From Micrasema longulum (lineage: Eukaryota; Arthropoda; Insecta; Trichoptera; Brachycentridae): 64,000 bases of DNA. A program made the position numbers and the translations under genes. Positions within the stretch are counted from its first letter, which is position 1; the number at the start of each line of letters is the position of its first letter. The notes under the pieces were generated by a model. The model was given only the letters and a program-made list of their open reading frames with translations. It was not told where the DNA came from and did not search any database. Shown here piece after piece: positions 9,540 through 20,599 of this stretch. Where the stretch lies: positions 1 through 64,000 of the forward strand of contig JAGVSM010004584.1 in assembly GCA_022494885.1 (NCBI GenBank), read 5' to 3'.

Positions 9540-10310
9540 TGTATAAAGTAGAAGAAAACTAAATATAAACTGTATTATTTGGAAAACAAAGTAAAATTTT
9601 CTTAATAAAACATGTTTACAAGTAAATGGAGTAATTTATTTGGTCAAACAATTTGTCAAAAATTGCAAAGATACTGCCTAAAATACTTATTTTATAAAAA
9701 TCATTATCTTACAGCAAAATTGTTTGATCGTCATAAATTTTGCGTTTAAATTAAAATTTAGTTTTTTTATTAATATGAAATAAGCTTTATGTTCTGCCTG
9801 CCCAAAACAGAAACGGACACCCTAAGAGAACACATTCACACAAGGCGGAGTTCTCCAACACGGAGTGAATATTAATGATCCAGCATTAAGCTACCTGAAT
9901 TCGTTGGCCCAGAGATAAAAATATCGTTAAAAAAGGCGATATAAAAACGTGGACACGTATATTATATAGATACGTTACGTGGACGAAGAAACGATCAATT
10001 CGAGTGCCGACATTACTGCGTCCGGTAAACACGAATACCCATCAAACGCTGTCTCATTTGCCATATTATTTATTTAATCATTCATACGTTTAGCAGGAAA
10101 TTTAGTTGCGCCATCGTTTACCTCCATATTGTACTTATAAGGGTAATATATATAAGATGTGAAAACCATGCGAAATCGTTTGTAACAAAACCTCCATTAA
10201 GGGGTATCTCTTGAAATATATCGCTTATGACTAGACACCGACTTAAAAATTGATAAATCAATGATTCTTAAATAATAACATAAAATAAACTCACACACAA
10301 AATCAAACAA
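9540..10310. other. Anonymous AT-rich DNA
   Basis: No gene or window-level repeat is recognised. Confidence 0.4.
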
Positions 10311-10311
10311 A

Positions 10312-11100
10312 CCATTACGATGTTTCCTCATGAGGGCGGGCAGATAGAATCCTACTTTAGTCTTTCGATTATTCCAACTTTCGAGTTGTCTATCTTAAGG
10401 TATTTGTTGGATTTGGTCATCCCATGTCTTTCTCAGTCTTTCTCTTTTTATGCACCCATCAACATTCGCAAAGGAAGCTTTTTAGTCGTTCTTTCGATGT
10501 CCATCCGCTCTGCATGTCCAAACCAACGCAGCACTCTTTTCTTGATCACGTCGATAATGCTTTTCGCAGCCTTACATACTGCACATACTACCCTATCTAA
10601 CAGCAACTAAAGAAATTTTTGAACAAACTAAACAATTAAATGTAACTGAACTCTTTGAACTAGAATCTTTAAAATGTATTCATAAATTAGCCACTGATGT
10701 AATTGTAGACGAAGAATTAAAACTTGAAAAAAACTGTAGTAAACATGAACACAATACGAGAATATCAGAAAAATATCATGTACAATCTTTTAAAACGAGA
10801 AAAGGACAATTATTCTAATTTTCGAGTTGTCTATCTTAAGGTATTTGTTGGATTTGGTCATCCCATGTCTTTCTCAGTCTTTCTCTTTTTATGCACCCAT
10901 CAACATTCGCAAAGGAAGGTTTTTATTCGTTCTTTCGATGTCCATCCGCTCTGCATGTCCAAACCAACGCAGCACTCTTTTCTTGATCACGTCGATAATG
11001 CTTTTCGCAGCCTTACATACTGCACGGATCTCGACATGTGTGCACCTATCTTACACAGTTTTACCACGCATTCCCCAATGTATTTATATATTTTAGAAAA
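10312..11100 (-). pseudogene. LINE-R fragment with internal duplication around LINE-L
   Basis: Plus-strand text such as ccattacgatgtttcctcat and ttcgatgtccatccgctctg is the reverse complement of the LINE-R C-terminus (GHAERMDIER-like). Positions 10368-10584 recur as 10809-11025 (217 bp, about four differences). Plus-strand open frames here are antisense shadows. Confidence 0.85.
10591..10810 (+). pseudogene. LINE-L internal RT fragment between direct repeats
   Basis: It matches 17426-17645 with about three differences in 220 bp. It codes for the TATKE-FEQTKQLNVTELFELESL region of the ORF2 C-terminus. It lacks both the LINE-L 3' end and a poly(A), so it is not a normal target-primed insertion. 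Confidence 0.85.
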
Positions 11101-11511
11101 ATATACTTCCTATTTTACAATAATACTAGATACACATTACGTGATAAAAACAAAACCCGTACCTAATAGCTGCTCTCAAATTGAGAAATAGACTTCCATA
11201 TTACCTTCTCTAAAATGTTCTTCATCTCTGTTATAATATGTTAATATAATATATGCTATAAATTAATATAAACATTTTTGACTTGTTTCAACTCCCGTTG
11301 AATATTCAGACTTTGCCTTATTAATTAATGCAAAACAAAATGTATATAATTGGACATAAATCAATTGAAAATAACTATTGGTTTTGGGTTTGTAATGGGC
11401 GGGACGAGCAAAATGATATTATGTAGATTGCTACCGCCAGATCGTGAGAACTTGAGCATTTAAAAACTGTGTATGTATAGTTTATAGTTTACGTATTATT
11501 TCATGAATGTC

Positions 11512-11632
11512 AGCATCATTCCCTGTCCGCACCTAATGCTACACCAGCGGAGAGTATCACGATATTTTTTGTTACGTAAAGGTAAGATGAACAGTCTTCT
11601 ACTTCAGGTTCCAGAGCTGATTACAATAGAAA
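11512..11632 (-). mobile_element. SINE1 3' portion
   Basis: Blocks ccctgtccgcacctaatg, ttttgttacgtaaaggtaag and cttctacttcaggttccag match the SINE1 body in reverse orientation. The tRNA-like head is missing. Flanks 11100-11510 and 11640-11940 show nothing recognisable. Confidence 0.7.
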
Positions 11633-11941
11633 GTGAACAGAGGTATCTACAATTGTCTAGAAAGTAAAATCGGTTTTCGAAAACGTTAATATTTATATAA
11701 AACATCGATAACATGTAATTGAACATGTTTTAAATAAAAAATCATCAAAATATGCACATTTACGCAGAGAAAATTCAATTTGACTTCATAAATAACAGAA
11801 GATTGTTAATTTTCCATTGTATTGGGGCCTAGGAACCATGAAATATTATTGTCTAAAAAAACCTTTATAAATAAATAGTTCATGTGAAATCAACTTCTGA
11901 TACCTACCGATAGACCGACTGCTGTTGCATACAAACCTCGA

Positions 11942-12560
11942 TTTTTTTTTTACAATAAACATAAAAGATTCAACAGAGTATTAAAAAAATAAAGCATAAT
12001 TACATAACAATGAAATACACATTAATAGTAAAAATAGAATACAAAAAAAATCCACAAAGGCATGGCCTGTTCGTGGGTATTCAAGAAAATGTTGATGAAT
12101 TTTTGCTCCTATAATAAATAATGGACAGTTATAATATTTTTGTGTAACATAAGAAAGAAAAAAATAAGATATTCTGTAAATGATAATATGGTATTTTTTT
12201 TACAGTAATTAAAAAAGGAAAAACAAAATATTTAAAAAAAACACAATAATATTCCCTATTATTAAAGGGCAACCAAATAAATCATAGAAAAAAAAGAGTT
12301 CATATCTTTATTTTGAATCCAGGATAGTGCATGTTTTTTAAAAGAGGAAAATTTTTAAAGTTTGTAATCAATGAAATATTATCAGTAAAAAAAGAATAAA
12401 AAAATTTTGGGCCTATAAAATATGCATGTCTCTGTGCGAGCCTCGATTTACAGCCTGGTATTTCTAACACACGATTCCTTCGTTGACTTGATCTATTTGA
12501 ATTACTTGTAAATAAAGATTCTTCTACATTCATATATAGTCCGACCTTTGTCATGTTTAT
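11942..12560 (-). pseudogene. LINE-M ORF2 C-terminus and 3' UTR
   Basis: An open frame of about 84 codons (12554-12300) ends ...RNRVLEIPGCKSRLAQR, then a PKFF...FKNF pattern. This resembles the C-terminal end of CR1/jockey-like ORF2, which has the form (R)(N)xL..P..R....S..Y.APKL(F/Y)N.LP. An A-rich (minus strand) 3' UTR runs to a T run at 11942-11950, read as poly(A). Confidence 0.55.
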
Positions 12561-12830
12561 CAGTTGAATTAGGTCACGTTATGTCTTTCTTGGTCTTCCT
12601 CGTTTTCTACACCGTACATATTTTTTGTCGTTCTTTCCCTGTCCGCTTAACATGTCCAACCAATTCTGTCGATAATGCTTGGATCTCGACATTTATGCAG
12701 CTATTGCATTTCGACAGCGTTCAGCGTTCAGCGTTTTCAAACCTTTGTTTTTCCAATTCCATACATTAGCGTCGGTTTTAAGATTCCATTGTAAACTGCT
12801 TATTTCGCCTGCCTCCACAAACAATTTGAT
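12557..12830 (-). pseudogene. LINE-R fragment
   Basis: The reverse complement reads VGHVKRTGKERQKI with stops, and tcgataatgcttggatctcg aligns with the same place in the 10312 and 23445 copies. It directly abuts LINE-M. Confidence 0.65.
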
Positions 12831-13525
12831 TGGCCAAGGTTGATTTCAGTGCACCGTTCACCGTATTCCCTCTTCTGTTTGCTTTCAAATTCGATTTCAA
12901 AATATTGACTTAGTAACCAATTAAATCATAATAATTCCTTGCAAGCGTTTTTTTCATTCAATCTACCTGCTTATTACAATTTCCAATAAATTCGCTATGA
13001 ACTGTTGTAATTGTCTCGCCGGGAATAGGGGCTCACTAGTTAACAACATGTTTATCTCATCCCAAATCCATTGATATTCACATCCATTCATGTCAGAAGT
13101 TACAAATCTCTCGCTGATAGTGGGAGTGGCTTACCACAGGCGTCATTACCGCGTTGATGTAATTCTAACCCCAGACTAAACATATGTTGGACGGAAGCCA
13201 ATAATTATGTAAATATAAATAATGACTTAATAATATAACGTGAAATTTCACCTTTATCACCATCGACAGCCTCGCTTCTGTTTGATTGCGTTTTTGTGGG
13301 AATTAGTCATTTATTATATTGGATGTTTTCCTGACGAGATATTCCACGAGGCGGAGTGTTACACGAAAAGTGATTTTTCAAATTATGTAACATGGCCGGA
13401 TGAATCAATAACAAAAACAGAACTACGGCATAACGTAACTGTGAAATATTAATTATCGAATGTGTTTTCTCGATGTAAACAAGTTGTGAGTGTTGCGAAT
13501 ACAGTCAACCCTCCTATAACGCGAT
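12831..13525. other. Anonymous DNA, one 70-codon open frame
   Basis: An open frame at 13240-13452 (plus) matches nothing I recognise and is within chance expectation. No repeat is seen. Confidence 0.35.
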
Positions 13526-13529
13526 TTTT

Positions 13530-13735
13530 ATTTATATCTTTATTTTATTGGGTAAACAAACAGTATGTACAAAATATATTGACAATTTATTTATATATTA
13601 GTGTAGCACGCACACACCAAAAAAATGTTTGCACTGAAGACAATAATTCAAATTATGTTAAATAAAACAAATGTAAAATTTAAGAAATTAAAAAGACATA
13701 CATATTTTACAATAAAATTTGTTTAATATATCGAC
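13530..13735 (-). mobile_element. LINE-K 3' UTR
   Basis: Blocks gggtaaacaaacagtatgta, ttgacaatttatttatatat and cacacaccaaaaaaatgttt match the LINE-K 3' UTR at 45430-45560 and, inverted, 6850-6963. Confidence 0.7.
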
Positions 13736-13839
13736 CCATAGGGCGCGAAAAGTCTCAATTTCAGGTAACATACGTATCTGTTTTAAACCTTTGTAGAAAA
13801 TTTATTTGACGTCCCCGAAAAAAAAACGTTACCAATATA

Positions 13840-14000
13840 ACCGGGTCGTAGTCCCGTGGTAGTATTATAGACTCGCGGGCCAAAGGTCCTAGGTTCAAAT
13901 ACAACTTACCCATTTCCATTTTTCCAGCACAAGTTATTTATGACTTTCAGGTAATGGTCTGAAAATTTAAATATTTGAGTAAATAATAAGAACGAATTTA
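13840..14000 (+). mobile_element. SINE3 copy (tRNA-like)
   Basis: The head reads gtcgtagtcccgtggtagta with the B-box-like aggttcaaat. The body has catttccatttttccag, gtaatggtctgaaaattt and gagtaaataataagaac. The same order is found at 61195-61365 (minus) and 1095-1300 (minus). Confidence 0.7.
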
Positions 14001-14337
14001 TTTCTCTTTCTTGAAAAAAAAATATTTATAAATATCCATATGCATTATTACTTATTTAAAAAAAATAAACAAATCAAATCAGCTTCATTATTTTTAAATG
14101 ATTTATTTTATGTAATTAAAAATTGGTACATATACGTCCGTACCTGTACGTGTAAATAAGTACGTTTTATTAAATACAATCAAATAAGAACATTTGTTAT
14201 AATTAAATGAAAAAATATATAATGATAATTTTTAATATAAAAATTGACGTAGGAATTTACTTATTGTATTGTTCGCAATTTTATTTACTCTAGAAAACTT
14301 GGTCATCGTATTTTAATTACATTATTATATATTATAT

Positions 14338-14772
14338 AATATTATAAATGCAAAAGTGTGTTTGTCCGTTTGTTTGTACTTCCGTTTCTAGTAGGCTACT
14401 TTTTATGCCAAAAAAAATATCACTCCCACGGGAAAATTGTTAGAGGAAAAATTAATTATTCATTCACGTCGCAACGGAGCAACCGATTGACATGATTTCT
14501 TGCAAAGGGATAGCTAAAGAGCTGCAAAGTGTCAAAAGCGACCTTTAATCCCGAAAAACGCATCTCACTCCCTCGGGAAAATTCTTAGATGAGAATAAAG
14601 GTTTGCCCCTGTTTTTTTCTTAGCGATAGTTGAAGGGCCGGCAATCGAGAAAAGCTTCAATTTATCCCAAACTATTCCATCGAGATTTTTTTATTGTTAA
14701 ACGATAATACTAATTGATTAACTAATTTCTCCCTAATACCCCGCGAGCGAAGCCGCGCGTAAACGCTAATTA
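14338..14772 (+). mobile_element. Short Helitron-like (lep1-like) element
   Basis: It begins aatattataaatgcaaaagt and has gcaacggagcaaccgattga early and ccggcaatcgagaaaagc late. It ends taccccgcgagcgaagccgc. The copy at 63147-63688 and the minus copy at 16871-17915 follow the same plan. The TATTATAAATGCGAAAGT start and CGAAGCCGC end resemble the non-autonomous lep1/Helitron-type repeats described in Lepidoptera. The class is inferred, not proven. Confidence 0.6.
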
Positions 14773-14814
14773 TATATTTACTACCTTTAGCTAACCCGCG
14801 GTCTCACGTGGTAT

Positions 14815-15080
14815 TCTCTTCTTCTTCTTTTCCACATCCGCTCTTAAGTGGAGCATGTGGACATCACCAGTTGCCTCCAGGAGACCTTATCGCCAGCCAG
14901 CAATTTCGCCTCCTCCCACGTCAATCCAGCGCCCTTTAGTTCCGCCGAATAAAGTCGAAAGATCGTCATCGACGGCCTTCTAGGACGGCGAGAGCCCGCA
15001 GGTTTAAAAAAGAGGTAACTTGACTTTAGATTCTCCTGAAACATGCGGAACACGTGTCCAAGACAGGTCCACCGCCGCAT
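14815..15080 (-). pseudogene. LINE-A-like ORF2 C-terminus
   Basis: An open frame of about 78 codons (15080-14844) reads RRWTCLGHVFRM, then FFKPAGSRRPRRP, then KGAGLTWEEAKLLA. This is the C-terminal (W)LGHV...GRR..GRP region of an RTE-like ORF2. It ends on the minus strand in aaaagaagaagaag. It is truncated exactly at 15080, where A/T-rich repeat starts. Confidence 0.75.
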
Positions 15081-15084
15081 TTAT

Positions 15085-15455
15085 TTTTATTTATTTTATT
15101 TTTATTTTATTTTATTCCATTGGAAAGCCAACAGACATTTTTTAATTTATAAGATACAATTATATTGTAAACACATATCATAAAGTCCAATTAGAGACTT
15201 CCACATAATATTACTGTCGTAAATGTTGTCACATAAAAATTATACATAACATAAAATAACTAATCATACAAAACTTATAATATTACTAAAAATGTAAATG
15301 TGATACATATTATTAAAAGTATATCTCCTTTTGAATATTGGTCACACAGTTTCACATTATTATATATAATACAACTATAGTTGATCATACAGTGTACATT
15401 TATTTAAATTTTATTTCATTAATAAATTTATTGCAAAAAAAATATATATATATAT
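15085..15455 (-). mobile_element. LINE 3' UTR with (TTTTA)n tail
   Basis: The plus strand starts with a TTTTA/TTTAT array (15083-15118), then ccattggaaagccaacagac. On the minus strand this is an AT-rich 3' UTR followed by an (AATAA)n tail joined to the LINE-A fragment. The family is not identified. Confidence 0.45.
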
Positions 15456-16800
15456 TTTTTTTATTCATTTAATTTTACAATACGCCCAAGGGGCATTTAC
15501 AAAAAATATACAGTTAAGTACAAACATAGTGCGTAAAAATTTAAAAGATTAACAATGTTTTTTTGTATACATTTAGAAACAATTAGAAGCATACTGCCAT
15601 GCAAAATAAAAAGTGAAACTTTACATAGTAAAAAGAAAAAAATAATTTTATATGGATATAATAAAAGTAATTGAATTAAAAAGCAAATTGTAAGTAACTT
15701 GTAAAGAATTCAAACAAAAAAATAAATACATTTTCATATACTTATAAGTATAAAAAAAAATGGTATCAACAAATTATTGTTAAAAATAAATAATGAAAAT
15801 TAGTTAATAACAGGGAATCTATATAAAACCAATTAATGTAAAATGAAAACGGAGTGTTCTCTGTTTATAATAGTCTCCATCCTAACATGGCACAGCCTGT
15901 TCTAAGATTGAGATTTTTTATCTTTAGAGCGTAAGTAGTCCTATACTAATAAAACAATAACATAAAAATATAAAAGAAAAACTAGAACTACTTGATTATA
16001 AATGCCTAGCTAATCAAATGTAAGAAATTAAAAATCATTATTATACAAATATAAAGTATATATATGTATGTGCCAAGAATACATGTTACTTAAACTGAAA
16101 TAATATAGTATAAAATATAATAAAACAAATATAAAGCAATGAAATACATAAAAATATAAATAATATGTGTACCAATTATATAAAGTGCTACGTTTATTGA
16201 TTTACTTATATTTTTCAAAAAAATCTCTCGCTACACTATTTATATGTGCAGTTATTTTTATTTTTGCCTACATACAGAACTGCACATAACCTGCATAATA
16301 TAGGTTGCGGATTCAAGGCGCAACGTCGTAACTTGAATTATTTTTGGAAATTTCATTTTTAAAGGAAGTTAAAGATATGTTATTAATATCAATACAATTT
16401 AATTTCTGATTGCACGTATTGCAGGTTCTATTTACAAATGAATTTTGAAAAGGTTTAGTAGAACATTTAGAAATTTTAAATATAGATTGGTTTCTGGTCT
16501 GCGTTACGGGACTCTAAAATTAATAAGTCCTAGGATCTTAGGGCAATTTATCATGCTATTTAAAGTTTTATACATAAAAGTGGCGAAAGCCATGTTCCTG
16601 CGAGCTTGGAGTTTAGGTAAGTTTGTAGATTCATCTGGACCTGTATTCTGAGTCAACCGTCTAAAATTGCAATACGATATAAATTTTGATTGTATAGATT
16701 CAATTCGGTTAATGTATTTTATGTATTGCGGGCTCCAAGCGGGAGATGCGAATTCTAATTGACTTCGAACATATGTAAAGTAAAAAGTTCTAAGAGTGCG
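15456..16800 (-). pseudogene. LINE-N ORF2 C-terminal half and long 3' UTR
   Basis: The minus frame from about 16795 reads TYVRSQLEFASPAWSPQY, then IKYINRIESIQSKF, and stays open about 95 codons to a stop within ...NFRVP*. It then continues as homologous sequence to about 16437. VRS.LE.AS..W.P...Y I..IE..Q..F is the classic jockey-like ORF2 C-terminal signature. A roughly 980-bp A-rich 3' UTR ends at 15456 with an A run. No RT catalytic motif remains. Confidence 0.8.
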
Positions 16801-16870
16801 CGCATGATTGAATTATCTCCCTATACGGAAGATGAAACCTAACATTTGGTATGATTTTTTCACAATTGAG

Positions 16871-17915
16871 CAAGACGCTAGTTATAGGAGGCTGCTGCGT
16901 CCGGTCTCGTGAGAAATGATTGAGTTACCTAATTAGTTGTGTCGTTTATCAATATAAGTTATTGTTTATCGATAAGAATTTTCCCGATGGAATAATACAT
17001 TTTATCGGTATTGAAAATAGCTCGGTCTCCGTTAATCTATGGTGACGTAGCATCGTTATTCTGTTTACAAATTCAAAATTTTACCAAGCTAACCATAGAT
17101 GAGCAAGTAAATTATAGAAATTCAAAGAATTAATTTTAAAATCCATCATTATGACATTCCATCCCACGCTTACACATTTTCAAATAATGTTGCTCACTGT
17201 TAATATATTTAATCTTTCTATCATTGTATTTTTTTTTATTCGGGATAAAAAATACGTATCCTATTTTACTGATCACCTCTCCGGCTACCTCTATGCAAAA
17301 TGTATGAAGCATATGTAAAAACTAAAATATGTTATATGCAACTACTATGGGGAACAGGATATCAAAATGACATAAACAGACTACAAAGACAGCAAAATAA
17401 AATATTAAAGTTAGTATATGACCTTCCCTATCTAACAGCAACTAAAGAACTTTTTGAACAAACTAAACAATTAAATGTAACTGAACTCTTTGAACTAGAA
17501 TCTTTAAAATGTATTCATAAATTAGCCACTGATGTAATTGTAGACGAAGAATCAAAACTTGAAAAAAACTGTAGTAAACATGAACACAATACGAGAATAT
17601 CAGAAAAATATCATATACAATCTTTTAAAACGAGAAAAGGACAATCGAGCCTTATAAACCATGGACTGAAATTATACAATAAACTACCAGACAAAACTAA
17701 ACAAAAGACTCAGACAACCTTTACAAAAGATGTTAAAAATATTAATGTTAACAGTAGAATGTCAATTTTAAAAGTGAAAATATTTTGTTAAATGTATGTA
17801 ACCCGTAAGGGTTTTAAATGAAATTAAAAAAAAAAAATGCCAACCGGTCGCACCGTGGAGACGTGAGGGAAACACAAACAAACAAACACACCCTCGCATT
17901 TATAATATTATTATG
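16871..17915 (-). mobile_element. Helitron-like element interrupted by LINE-L
   Basis: On the minus strand, 17915-17838 gives the 5' end (taatattataaatgcgaggg, then cggtgcgaccggttgg). Positions 17296-16871 continue with ggtagccggagaggtgatca, ataacgatgctacgtc and ttatcgataaacaataac, and end near ctagc. The order is collinear with 63147-63688. The interruption is LINE-L at 17297-17837. Confidence 0.75.
17297..17837 (+). pseudogene. LINE-L, 5'-truncated, poly(A)-tailed
   Basis: An open frame of 163 codons (17300-17791) with no internal stop encodes the end of a CR1/jockey-type ORF2: YVKTKICYMQLLWGTGYQ, then NDINRLQRQQNKILKLVYDL, then the terminal block LKLYNKLPDKTK. It is followed by a 3' UTR of about 30 bp (aacccgtaagggttttaaat) and poly(A) at 17824-17837. 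The intact frame and its closeness to the 10591 fragment suggest recent activity. It inserted into a Helitron-like element in antisense orientation. Confidence 0.85.
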
Positions 17916-18039
17916 GATTGTGTTTGCAGTTAATTGGTAGAATTCCACACTAAAATTTAGTAAGGTATGCGAAATAAAATATTGTTTTTGGATTATATTC
18001 TACTTTTATTTTTTCAATATATACGAGAGTGTATAGCAT

Positions 18040-18082
18040 AATGCGACGCGTTTCGTCTTGTTAGAACATTATCAAACAAACT
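18040..18082 (-). ncRNA. Hammerhead-like motif a (degenerate)
   Basis: The minus strand reads TTGATAA, helix-II-like TGTTCTAACAAGAC, GAAAC, GCGTC. Relative to a hammerhead, C3 is T and G8 is A. The helix III candidate is ACGCGT with C at position 17. It is unlikely to be active and is grouped with five similar loci. Confidence 0.35.
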
Positions 18083-18115
18083 GAATTATTTACCAAGCTT
18101 CCTTATATGAGGCAG

Positions 18116-18398
18116 TTAAATGCAAACCGCCACTGTCCATGATCACTGTATTTGGTACTGTATAAGACCAACAAAACCAGTAGCCAAATAAAAACTTTTC
18201 AATTTTCAATTTCAAGTTAAATGTGCACATTTAACTTAAAATAAAACGTCTTTTCGCTACCTGATATACCACGCGTAAGTTGCACATTAAAATAAAAAAG
18301 AAACAGAGAAACAAAAAAGAAACTGTATATTTGTCCTGGTTCAAAGACCAACAATCCTTCCAAAACAGTGATCATGGACAGTGGCGGTTTGCCTTTAA
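18116..18398. repeat. Fold-back MITE-like element
   Basis: Inverted 33-bp arms lie at 18117-18150 and 18365-18398 (core accgccactgtccatgatca) with one or two mismatches. The 214-bp interior is AT-rich and has no coding sequence. The superfamily is not assigned. Confidence 0.85.
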
Positions 18399-18399
18399 C

Positions 18400-19390
18400 C
18401 CCCTCATGTACTTAAAATAATTGCTGTTTAATCATATATGTAGGTGCATAATGAAGCCAATAGTTTATGGGAGGGTAATTCAGCAAAGTATTGAGGATTT
18501 CATTATAAACCAAGATTAAAAAAATAAAAATCGTTTAGGGTATAGTGCTTATTATATAATTTGAATTAAGTTTACCAGTTAATTAATGAATTGAACATAT
18601 TATCAGTATTCATAAAATTAAGTTTACTTATCTATGTACTTGTCAAGATTAATGATATTTGATGACTGCTTTACTTTCAAATCAACTATATACTCTAATC
18701 GTTATTCTTACGAGATATGTATCGACGTCGATAAATCGAGTTATAAAATCACTATCATTTTCTCGACTATTATATTTTTTTGGTAGGTGTGTGAATGATT
18801 TTTATTTACTTATTTAACAGTAGACCAACCAGTATTGAGATAGTAAATATCATAATTAGATTCGCGATTACATTATCGAATCATTTATGCATGATATAAT
18901 TCTAGTTACGTTACTCAACTCCGCCCTAGATTTTAATATTCAAAGCAATTTTTTTAATTTTTTTTTCTTCGCAAAACGTCCTCTTACCTACCTGTAATAA
19001 TTAGATTAGACAATCTACGTTTACCAGCAAATGAAATTAGAATAGAGCTTTATCTTTTTTTATATATACGAGTACATACGCCTATCCTGGTATTTTTTTA
19101 CATATCGTATATGCGTTTGTGTAAAATAAAAAAATAATTAAAAATATGAAACAAATAAAAAAGAAAACAGAGATACATAAAAAACGAAGGAAATAAAACA
19201 AAAAGCAATAACATTTAATTTAGTTAAGAGTTAGAAGAAAAAAAAGGTTAACGAACTTAATAAAAATATAAAAAAATGCATAAAACAGAATCAAATAAAC
19301 TTAACATGTGATACAGTGTTATGTAAAGAATTATGCTTTTAAAATTAATTCATTACTAAAAAAAAAAGATAAAGTACATAATTAACAAAT
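18400..19390. other. Anonymous DNA; A-rich on plus strand from 19120
   Basis: No gene is seen. Positions 19120-19380 are strongly A-rich on the plus strand, like the LINE 3' UTRs elsewhere in this window, but no family is recognised. Confidence 0.35.
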
Positions 19391-19394
19391 TACA

Positions 19395-19550
19395 ACAGGG
19401 ATGGAGAATACCTTGAAGAAGGGAATATGGAAGTTTAGGCATTTACAGGGCTTATGACCTGTCATTGGCTGATTTAAGTGGTAGCTTTACACACTGTGTA
19501 AAATTTACCATTTTGCCTATGTTTGAACATTGAGTCAAAAAACACGTTCA
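19395..19550 (-). mobile_element. S2 3' portion
   Basis: The blocks acaacagggatggagaat, acagggcttatgacctgtca, tttacacactgtgtaa and ttgcctatgtttgaacat match 58157-58345 in the same orientation. Confidence 0.8.
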
Positions 19551-19609
19551 GATTTATGTTCTATTTTACGCTCAGAAGTGTATTATTATAACATTGAATA
19601 TTACATATA

Positions 19610-19735
19610 CCTGATCTGGGGTGCTGTTCTGAACACTCGTGGCACGAGAAAATAGTTTTTCTCGTGTATTTTGTATGTAAATACACGAGATAATACGGCC
19701 ACGAGAGCGTTTGGAATACCAGCCCTGGGCCGCGA
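19610..19735. repeat. Short MITE-like element with inverted ends
   Basis: ctggggtgctgttctgaac...ctcgtgg at 19616 and ccacgagagcgtttggaata...ccagccctggg ending at 19730 are imperfect inverted ends. An inner hairpin ctcgtg/cacgag also exists. Positions 44757-44875 have related ends (gcgggtattctgaacg). Confidence 0.5.
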
Positions 19736-20270
19736 TAGCAATAATTGGAATTTAAGATTAATTTTCCCAAACGATAACGAAGATGCACTACCGACTTTTA
19801 AAGTTTTGGGTCGGTGCATCGATATGTATGGAGGGGATGCGTTCACCACGGTACACAAATCTATGCACTTAAGGGACACACTATCAGTATGATGTCATAG
19901 TTGAAATATTGTTTGCTTTAATTGGGATTTATTTGAATTTCCAATCGTTTTAATGGGGCCACTTTTTATCACAGAAGCCTATTATAATACGAAAGAGAAC
20001 TACTTTAATTTTAATTTCGTAAGGCAGGCGGAGTTAAGTTTCAGCGTCACTTATTGGTTAAATTAGATCATATGACGTCAGAGATGACAAGTCAATGGAG
20101 CATTCCGAGGTAGATACAGTAAAATTAAATTTTCGATATGAAAAACTAAATATTCATACAATTTTATTTGAAACATGTTCAATTACAACTGGCGAAGATC
20201 TTTCAAAATTGTATGGCATTTTTCATTGTCGTATTAAAATTTGGTTTTACTTAACACACTTTTAAAGATA

Positions 20271-20530
20271 ACTCGGTAGTCAGATGGCAGAAGGGACCAC
20301 TTGTATTTTTTCTGTTTTTTTCTAGTTTTCATAAGTTTTAATCAATATTTCATTAAATACACATAGAAAAAAAAAACACCATAATTTAGAATGGTAATTC
20401 ATTATTGAAAAGCAACACTAAAATATTTTAGTTTGGGGATTGTAGTCTTAAAATTGAGTCGTATTTCAGCTCTCCTGAACATTTTTGAAAATTACAGATG
20501 GTCCCTTCTGCCATCTGACTACCGAACTCT
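20271..20530. repeat. Fold-back MITE-like element
   Basis: Inverted arms lie at 20271-20299 and 20499-20530, sharing ggtagtcagatggcagaagg and matching perfectly through gggacca. The interior is AT-rich and non-coding. An open frame of 62 codons over the right arm is spurious. Confidence 0.85.
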
Positions 20531-20599
20531 GTTAGCTTTTTATCGTGATTGGGGCCCTGAATTCGACTAAATTCCCATAATCTTCCTATTGCTAAACTC

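Noticed and set aside
10320..11191. Plus-strand frames of 89-155 codons
   Set aside because: They are antisense to LINE-R, and the 155-codon frame is a LINE-L/LINE-R read-through.
19671..19892. 73-codon plus frame mirrored by minus frames
   Set aside because: It spans a MITE-like inverted repeat, and neither translation is protein-like throughout.
20073..20080. TGACGTCA, a perfect CRE/ATF site
   Set aside because: An 8-mer is expected by chance in 64 kb, and there is no promoter or gene nearby.
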